Shown: positions 57,662 through 64,000 of the stretch, piece after piece | Numbering within the stretch: position 1 is the first letter of the stretch | How the letters are laid out: each line of letters begins with the position of its first letter | Origin: Mantis religiosa | Taxonomy: Eukaryota; Arthropoda; Insecta; Mantodea; Mantidae | Assembly: GCA_030765055.1 (NCBI GenBank) | Contig: CM060950.1 | Coordinates: 274,207,468-274,271,467, forward strand | Reading direction: 5' to 3' | DNA length: 64,000 bases | Translations under genes and position numbers: made by a program | Notes under the pieces: model-generated | The model's input: the letters and a program-made list of their open reading frames with translations, nothing else | Databases searched by the model: none | What the model was told of the DNA's origin: nothing

Positions 57662-58579
57662 ATGTATGTATGTATGTATGTATGTATGTATGTATGTATG
57701 TATGTATGTATGTATGTATGTATGTATGTATGTATGTATGTATGTATGTATGTATGTATGTATGTATGTATGTATGTATGTATGTATGTATGTATGTATG
57801 TATGTATGTATGTATGTATGTATGTATGTATGTATGTATGTATGTATGTATGTATGTATGTATGTATGTATGTATGTATGTATGTATGTATGTATGTATG
57901 TATGTATGTATGTATGTATGTATGTATGTATGTATGTATGTATGTATGTATGTATGTATGTATGTATGTATGTATGTATGTATGTATGTATGTATGTATG
58001 TATGTATGTATGTATGTATGTATGTATGTATGTATGTATGTATGTATGTATGTATGTATGTATGTATGTATGTATGTATGTATGTATGTATGTATGTATG
58101 TATGTATGTATGTATGTATGTATGTATGTATGTATGTATGTATGTATGTATGTATGTATGTATGTATGTATGTATGTATGTATGTATGTATGTATGTATG
58201 TATGTATGTATGTATGTATGTATGTATGTATGTATGTATGTATGTATGTATGTATGTATGTATGTATGTATGTATGTATGTATGTATGTATGTATGTATG
58301 TATGTATGTATGTATGTATGTATGTATGTATGTATGTATGTATGTATGTATGTATGTATGTATGTATGTATGTATGTATGTATGTATGTATGTATGTATG
58401 TATGTATGTATGTATGTATGTATGTATGTATGTATGTATGTATGTATGTATGTATGTATGTATGTATGTATGTATGTATGTATGTATGTATGTATGTATG
58501 TATGTATGTATGTATGTATGTATGTATGTATGTATGTATGTATGTATGTATGTATGTATGTATGTATGTATGTATGTAT
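57662..58579. repeat. Pure (TATG)n array
   Basis: About 918 bp, the longest in the window, no interruption seen. Confidence 0.97.
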
Positions 58580-58610
58580 TTTTTTTTTTTTATTTTATTG
58601 AACTTTAACA

Positions 58611-58641
58611 GCATGCCCCGTTACGGAGTAACATTACATGC
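58611..58641 (-). other. Conserved 3'-UTR hairpin, family A version
   Basis: Outer stem GCATG/CATGC, internal loop TAAT/GGGG, inner stem GTTAC/GTAAC, loop TCC. AATAAA and the A-run follow within about 15 nt. Identical at 33593-33623, 36741-36771, 44346-44376 and 51474-51504. Confidence 0.78.
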
Positions 58642-58759
58642 ATTTAATTACATAGATACATTATAAATAGTAATCACATTTTGATATTATTTTACAATAG
58701 TTTTTTAAATATTAGAATTTAAATGTTCAATTCACGTATTGTTTTAAAATAAAAATTGT

Positions 58760-61700
58760 TTACAAGTCAATTGAATAAACATATATACAAAAAGCTTTCA
58801 AATGTTTATTTATAAGGTTTTGGTTTGACACTGGCCAATTTCCTCCATTCTTGTGTACTTCTTCAATCAACTTGTCCCTCTGATGTTTTGTGTCTCTACA
58901 TTCATAAATGAGGTGGTTTGCGGTCTGCTGTGGGCTATTGCAGGTGCATTGGGGATCATCTATGATATGAAATCTATACAAGTAAGCTTTAGTTTTTCCA
59001 TGTCCTGATACCATTGCAGTGAATGTCGCTGTTAATGATAGTTTTGTCTTAAGACGATCCTTTATCAAAGGGAAGAATGATTTGGTAAGGGCTCCTTTAC
59101 TTGTACTGCTCCATCTCTGTTGCCACTGTAGATGTCCTGCCCTCTCTATTTCAGTTTTGAAAGAAGATTTTGGTACCTTGTTGTAAATAGTCTTTATTTC
59201 GATGTCTTCAGCAGCTGATTTTGCTAATATGTCTGCTAGCACGTTACCAGTAACTCCTGCATGTGCTTTCACCCAACTAAAGTGTATTGTCCACTGATTT
59301 CTTTCTAAAGTTCCTAGTTTATTAAGTGTCTCCTCAGGAATATAATTGTGTTTATTGTTGTTTTGTAAGGTGGATAGTGCCACCTGACTATCTGTAAATA
59401 TGGCTACAGTCTTCTCTTTGTTCAGCGTATTTGCCATGTTTTGTAGCTCTTCAAGTGCTTTCAAAATAGCCAGTTGTTCGGCCTGATTGTTTGAACACCT
59501 TCCATCCAGCCTGAATTGCAGTTGTCGAATTACAGTATTGTGCTTGTACAGAACTACAGGAGCCCCGACTTTTTCATCTGATTTACTCCCATCCGTAAAA
59601 ATTTGAAAGACGTATGCCCCATCATCCTCAACTGCTTTTATATGAGGTCGTTCTGCTGGATGGTTCCAGACGCTTGGTGGTAGGGGTGCATCATAGTCAC
59701 GTTCACTGTGTATATCATTATACAGTTTTATTTTGCCTTGTATTGTTATACCAATTGGCTGGATGCCGGCAATAACACAAGATGCATCATAAGAAATTGT
59801 CCTATATGCCTTCGTCATTTTTATATTGAACAATCTCTGAATCCTCTCGAATTTTTTAATGTTCTTCTGCTTTTCTAGGGCAAATCCCCACACAGGAGCA
59901 CCATAAGTTAAAATAGGTTCTATTGCGCCTTTATAAATAGTTTCTAGCGCCTTATTTCCCAGTCCCCAAGTGAGTTTTGCGCACTTGGAAAGATTATGCA
60001 GAAGTCGTAGTGCTTTGTCATGTACTTGATCTATGTGGTGATCAAAGCTAAACTTCCTATCAATGTAAATACCAAGATATTTAATAACATCCACTTGTTC
60101 CAGAGTTTTATTGTTCAGATATATGCTGATTGCTTCATTATGATTAGTTTTCTTCTTTGATATTACCAAAACTTTTGATTTTGAGTCGTTAAACTGGATT
60201 TTATTTTCTTTAGCCCATAACTCAATTTTCTTTATGTCCTGATTTGAAAAATTTTCAGCATCTAATATACTTTTTCCTTTTGTCATGACAAGTAAATCAT
60301 CAGCAAATGCTATTACCTCTGTCCGCGTTGTAAATTCCAATTTTAGCAAAGAGTTATATAGTATATTCCAAAGTCCAGGCCCACAACAAGATCCTTGCGG
60401 ACAGCCTCGCTGGACCTGTACTTCAGTCCTGAATTCATTCGTAGAGAGAGTTGCTTTCCTATTTTTAAAATAATCCTTTGTAAGTTGGTACAAATTTCTT
60501 GGGCACTTCATCTCTCTTAAGTTATTTAAGACACTAGGCCACCAACATGCATCAAAAGCTCCTTTCACGTCCAAACTCACCAAAACAACATAACCAAAAG
60601 ATTTTAGCTCATCTTCAATGAATACCTTCAGCGCCATTGCTGCATCTGTCGTGCTTTTCTGAGCTTTAAATCCAAATTGTCTTGTACTGTAAAGGTTTCT
60701 CGTGTTAATATGATATTCAATCCTATTTATCATTAACTTTTCTAAAACTTTACCGCATATGTTCAACAAGCTGATTGGTCGATATTTTGTTATCGTTACA
60801 CTATCTTCTTTGCCTGGCTTTACTATAGGAACTATAGATGAACGCTTCCATCTTTCTGGAAAAATTCCTTCCATAAGACATTGATTATATATTGCTGTAA
60901 AGAAATATGGGAACATTTTAAAAGCATTTAACAGAATATCACTAGATATTCCATCTTCTCCCGGTGACTTTTTTGGATTGAAATTTTTTAATACAACCCA
61001 AATTTCATTAGGTGTAAATTCCTTGTCATCTGGGGTACTAATTACTTCCTCTGCAAGCCTCCTTAGGTCTTTTTGTCGTTCAGTATCATCTTGTACCCTA
61101 TCCTCCGGAATGAAGTTCTCCAGCATATACTTTAATGTGCTTGGTATATCTTCAGTGTAGGTTCCATCTTCTCTTTGCAATGTAGTAAGTGAATTCTGAT
61201 ATCTTATTTTATTGGCTGCGATCTTATAGACTACAGTCCAAGGATTAGTCCCATCAGTTACATTACAAAATTCCCTCCAGGATTTAAACTTTTCGTCATT
61301 TATTTTCCTTTGGTATTGCCGATTACCTTCCAAGTACTGATTCCTTCTTTCTTCTCTTAACTGCTCATTATTAATAGTTCGTTGATATCGTCGTCTTAAT
61401 GCATTTACCTTTTTCCTCAATATGGTTAGTTCAATGGTCCACCAGGGAACTGATTTGCCTTTAATTGCCTGCTTCTTACCCCTGCTTACTCTAAACGCTT
61501 CCCTGCATGCAGCATCCATACTATTGTAGAACATTTCAATTGTATATTCAACATTATTTTCTTTTACTTTATGGGCGAGCTGTTCATCCACACTCTGTCC
61601 ATTGCCCAGACAATTAAAATTTTTGGTCAGCTTTCGTGGCAACGTTTCCTCAAATGTCTTATAATTTTCTGGTCTAGTTATATATTTAATTCCCTTTAAT

Positions 61701-62393
61701 GTACGAGTTTGGGTTTTGATTGCATTTCCTATTGTGAACGATATTATCTTATGATCAGAGCAGCTTTCTTGCTCTCCAACGGTCCATTCCCTTACATCTC
61801 TAAGGAGTTTGTCATTAACGATAGTCAAATCGACCCAACTCCTTCCAGTTTGGGATTCAAAAGTTGGCAAGCCGTTGTTTTCATTCATGATATGTAAATT
61901 TGTTGCTGTAATGAATTCTTCAAATATTCTACCACGCTGATTAGTTATTATATCATGCCAAAGTTTGTTTCTGGCGTTACTATCTGCTAGTATTATCAGA
62001 CCCTTTCCTTTAATATGCTGGAGAATATTTTCAATCTTGTTAATGTCATCTTCTATATTCAAGTGCCCATCAAAGTACATACAAGCTGCAAAAAATGTTT
62101 TCTTATTATATACAACCTGTATAACGACACAATCACTGTCGGAAAGCTGACCAATGGTAGTTACGTCAATATTTTTTGTTGTTTATAAATATTGCTGCTC
62201 GTTTACCCGTAGTACCAACTGTATGTATTCTAAAATGTAATGGTACACCTGCTGGTTTATTGTTAATCAAGTAGGGCTCCTGAATAAATACTATATCTAT
62301 AGCTTTTTCATTCACAAGCTGTACCAAATTAGCAGTCGCAATCCTTGAATGTTTCAAGTTAACCTGAAAACATGTTAATCTGTATCTATCCAT
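58760..62393 (-). pseudogene. A4 ORF2 (endonuclease-RT-RNase H), A6 frameshift
   Basis: Would encode about 1210 residues. Order on the minus strand: endonuclease (62393 to about 61700; QVNLKHSRIATANL, IQEPYLINN, ADSNARNKLWHD, SDH at 61751-61759), RT (motif A LDVKGAFD near 60550-60575, GCPQGSCCGPG, FADDLL at 60290-60307), RNase H (FTDGS at 59585-59599, NNQAEQ, FTDSQ, GNVLADILAK) and a C-terminal CTCNSPQQTANHLIYEC zinc-like motif as in R1/R2-type proteins. The frame shifts once, at the A6 run near 62172-62177; downstream is open to 58760. The element is R1-like by these motifs; RNase H occurs only in some lineages of that group. Confidence 0.88.
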
Positions 62394-62394
62394 T

Positions 62395-63492
62395 TTAATA
62401 GTCGGTATTGTCTTTTAGCCGCCTAAGTGTTGCTTGATAACAGGAGCAATTCGTATCCAGTGCAGAATGATTTTCTGACACTTTGTTGTCTCTGTTATAT
62501 TTATTATACGTTACACAATTAATGCATTTATATGCAGCTCTGTTAGCAGTACATTCCTTTAGAGCATGCTTCTCTGCGCAATTTGGACATGTTTGCTGTC
62601 CTTTACAGTCCTGCGCACGATGATTATATTTACAGCAATTGAAGCAACGCCCAGCCTTGACATAATCATCCCAGTTACATATATTCCATCCTATTTTTAA
62701 TCTTTTGCCAAGTATTTCCCTCCGTACAGTTGAAGTGACTTCAACAACCAAATTCAAATTCTTTTTCCTATCATGAAAGGAAAATTTAGGCTGAATCACT
62801 GTGCTGAAATTCTCCAGCTCTGTATTTTGTGCTGTTAAAACCTCCACAGCATTCTCCGTTGTTATCTCATCTGGTATATTGAAAATAATTATTCTTGGAT
62901 TTCTTTTCTTCGAGACGGTAGCCTCAAGCTCCTCTCCACACTTATTATTAATATTGTTGCAAATAGTATCTACTTCAGCTTTATTGTTCGATTGTATTAG
63001 AACTTGTCCGTTCCTCAATGCCTTTACAGACTGAACACCAACCTTCATCTCTACAGGATTAACCTTAGTTTTCACCAGTGTCTTTATATATTCCACACTT
63101 TGATTATTCTTGCTCCGAACAAGCAGTTTAAAGCACTTAGAGTCCCCTGTACGTGCAGCGCCAGTCAACACCGAAGCATAACTCCTTTCTACCCCAAATT
63201 GCTCCACAACCCGTTCGGAAGATATCACCCCAGGTGTCACTTGTGATGCTATTCTCGCTCTCTTGCCAACACTCAACTGTTCCTGATAGTCCTGCACTGC
63301 CATTTGTAAACTTTCGGTTTCATTTTCCTTCTGATTCACGATGTCTTTCATTTTTGTAAAATATTTACGTAAACTACTTACCGACTTCACAATATCCTGC
63401 TTCAAATCTTGACGCAAGTTTTTACTAGCCTCCGTAACATTTAAGAGCATTCTAAAGGCACTCTCAATACCCTCACTAACTTCATCCACCAT
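62395..63492 (-). CDS. A4 ORF1, intact RNA-binding protein
   Basis: 365 codons, intact. It differs from A2 ORF1 by single substitutions such as VQDYQEQ for VQNYQEQ. Coiled coil, middle domain and three Cys clusters as in A2. An upstream frame of 81 codons (63441-63686) overlaps its start in another phase. It is conserved in all A copies and reads through the inner GGAGGCCGTGA module as IQEAVNR, so it could be an upstream ORF or just shared ancestry. The stop TAA is followed by A and then the ORF2 ATG. Confidence 0.9.
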   Translation of the reverse strand: MVDEVSEGIESAFRMLLNVTEASKNLRQDLKQDIVKSVSSLRKYFTKMKDIVNQKENETESLQMAVQDYQEQLSVGKRARIASQVTPGVISSERVVEQFGVERSYASVLTGAARTGDSKCFKLLVRSKNNQSVEYIKTLVKTKVNPVEMKVGVQSVKALRNGQVLIQSNNKAEVDTICNNINNKCGEELEATVSKKRNPRIIIFNIPDEITTENAVEVLTAQNTELENFSTVIQPKFSFHDRKKNLNLVVEVTSTVRREILGKRLKIGWNICNWDDYVKAGRCFNCCKYNHRAQDCKGQQTCPNCAEKHALKECTANRAAYKCINCVTYNKYNRDNKVSENHSALDTNCSCYQATLRRLKDNTDY

Positions 63493-63829
63493 TTTGAAAT
63501 CTCTTGTTTATTATTCCTTGTTAACTCAAACGAAACATTCCAATTAAGATATAACTTCGTATTTCTTGATTTCGTCGTGCGGTTCACGGCCTCCTGAATA
63601 CTAGTTTCTATGCTTCTCAATCCATGAACAATGCCTGGGTCCATCAATTCCCTTAAAACTCTGTAACTCAGCAATGCCCGGTTCAACTAACACGCCCACA
63701 AAGAAACAGCCTCACAAAAAACATTATGAAATGCCGAACACAAACAAGTACTTGCAAGTCACGCCACTAACACCGAATAATCAAGAGCACACACACTCGC
63801 ATTCTTCCTCCACGAATATCACGGCCTCC
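63493..63829 (-). promoter_or_regulatory. A-family 5' UTR with two GGAGGCCGTGA modules
   Basis: 337 nt starting GGAGGCCGTGATA. The same 11-mer recurs 235 nt downstream. In other A copies it sits at 56674-56684 and 56439-56449, and at the equivalent places in A1 and A2. It probably contains the internal promoter. No core-promoter motif is claimed. Confidence 0.55.
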
Positions 63830-63830
<1 letters not shown>

Positions 63831-63861
<31 letters not shown>

Positions 63862-64000
63862 TGTATGTATGTATGTATGTATGTATGTATGTATGTATGT
63901 ATGTATGTATGTATGTATGTATGTATGTATGTATGTATGTATGTATGTATGTATGTATGTATGTATGTATGTATGTATGTATGTATGTATGTATGTATGT
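63831..64000. repeat. (TATG)n array running off the window
   Basis: At least 170 bp, pure, following the A4 5' end. By analogy with the units to the left, another B copy is expected beyond the edge. Confidence 0.96.

Larger units (their letters stand above)
58580..63829 (-). mobile_element. A4: full-length A-family element
   Basis: Complete 5.25-kb copy and the best reference for the family. 5' UTR 63493-63829 with GGAGGCCGTGA at 63819-63829 and 63584-63594, ORF1 62395-63492, ORF2 58760-62393, 3' UTR 58580-58759. The only visible lesion is the A6 frameshift in ORF2. Confidence 0.92.

Overview
The window looks like arthropod repeat-rich nuclear DNA (retrotransposon families typical of insects and other arthropods, no bacterial features). 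I find no host gene, tRNA, rRNA or TTAGG telomere repeat. Essentially all of it is non-LTR (LINE) retrotransposons plus a 4-bp microsatellite, TATG on the given strand and ACAT on the coding strand of the elements. Every element lies in the same orientation, with its coding strand on the minus strand, so 5' ends are at the high coordinate.

The main residents are four related families (called here A, B, C, D). Each has a poly(A) tail that joins directly to (TACA)n. Full-length copies carry ORF1 (coiled coil plus three Cys-rich knuckles) and ORF2 (APE-type endonuclease, reverse transcriptase, RNase H, C-terminal CCHC). RT motifs (GCPQGSC-GP, FADDLL), the ORF1 knuckles and the ACAY-type microsatellite target fit R1-clade, Waldo-like elements. 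This is family-level recognition, not a phylogeny.

Layout: 1-433 and 5714-6120 are C copy 1, split by a Jockey-type element (434-5713) with a 12-bp target duplication. 6121-8732 is C copy 2 (3' part missing). 8733-8883 array. 8884-13977 family D, decayed. 13978-14300 array. 14301-20166 an I-clade element (ORF1, EN-RT-RNase H) with several lesions. 20167-21004 array with a TGCC block. 21005-24417 A-prime, a diverged 5'-truncated A. 24418-24671 mixed TG/TATG array. 24672-26064 5'-truncated A, array, 26218-27085 5'-truncated B, array. 27895-33365 nearly full-length C. 33366-36707 a second copy of the truncated-A plus B block. 36708-64000 four full-length A copies separated by array-B-array, the last three forming near-identical units of about 7.1 kb that run off the window end.

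How it works together (inference): the (ACAT)n tract is a renewable landing site. Each Waldo-like insertion is primed at a fixed phase of the repeat and leaves array on both sides. Later tandem duplication amplifies the blocks, since truncated B copies share one identical 5' breakpoint. The strongest possibly undescribed signal is a 31-32 nt 3'-UTR hairpin shared by families A, B, C and D, with compensatory changes in both stems and an invariant UAAU/GGGG internal loop in intact copies. It sits just before the AATAAA-poly(A) end and is a good candidate for the RNA element read by the reverse transcriptase. Other notable signals are a constant stop-N-ATG spacing between ORF1 and ORF2, repeated GGAGGCCGTGA modules in the 5' UTRs, and an A-run frameshift in the endonuclease domain of every full-length A copy.
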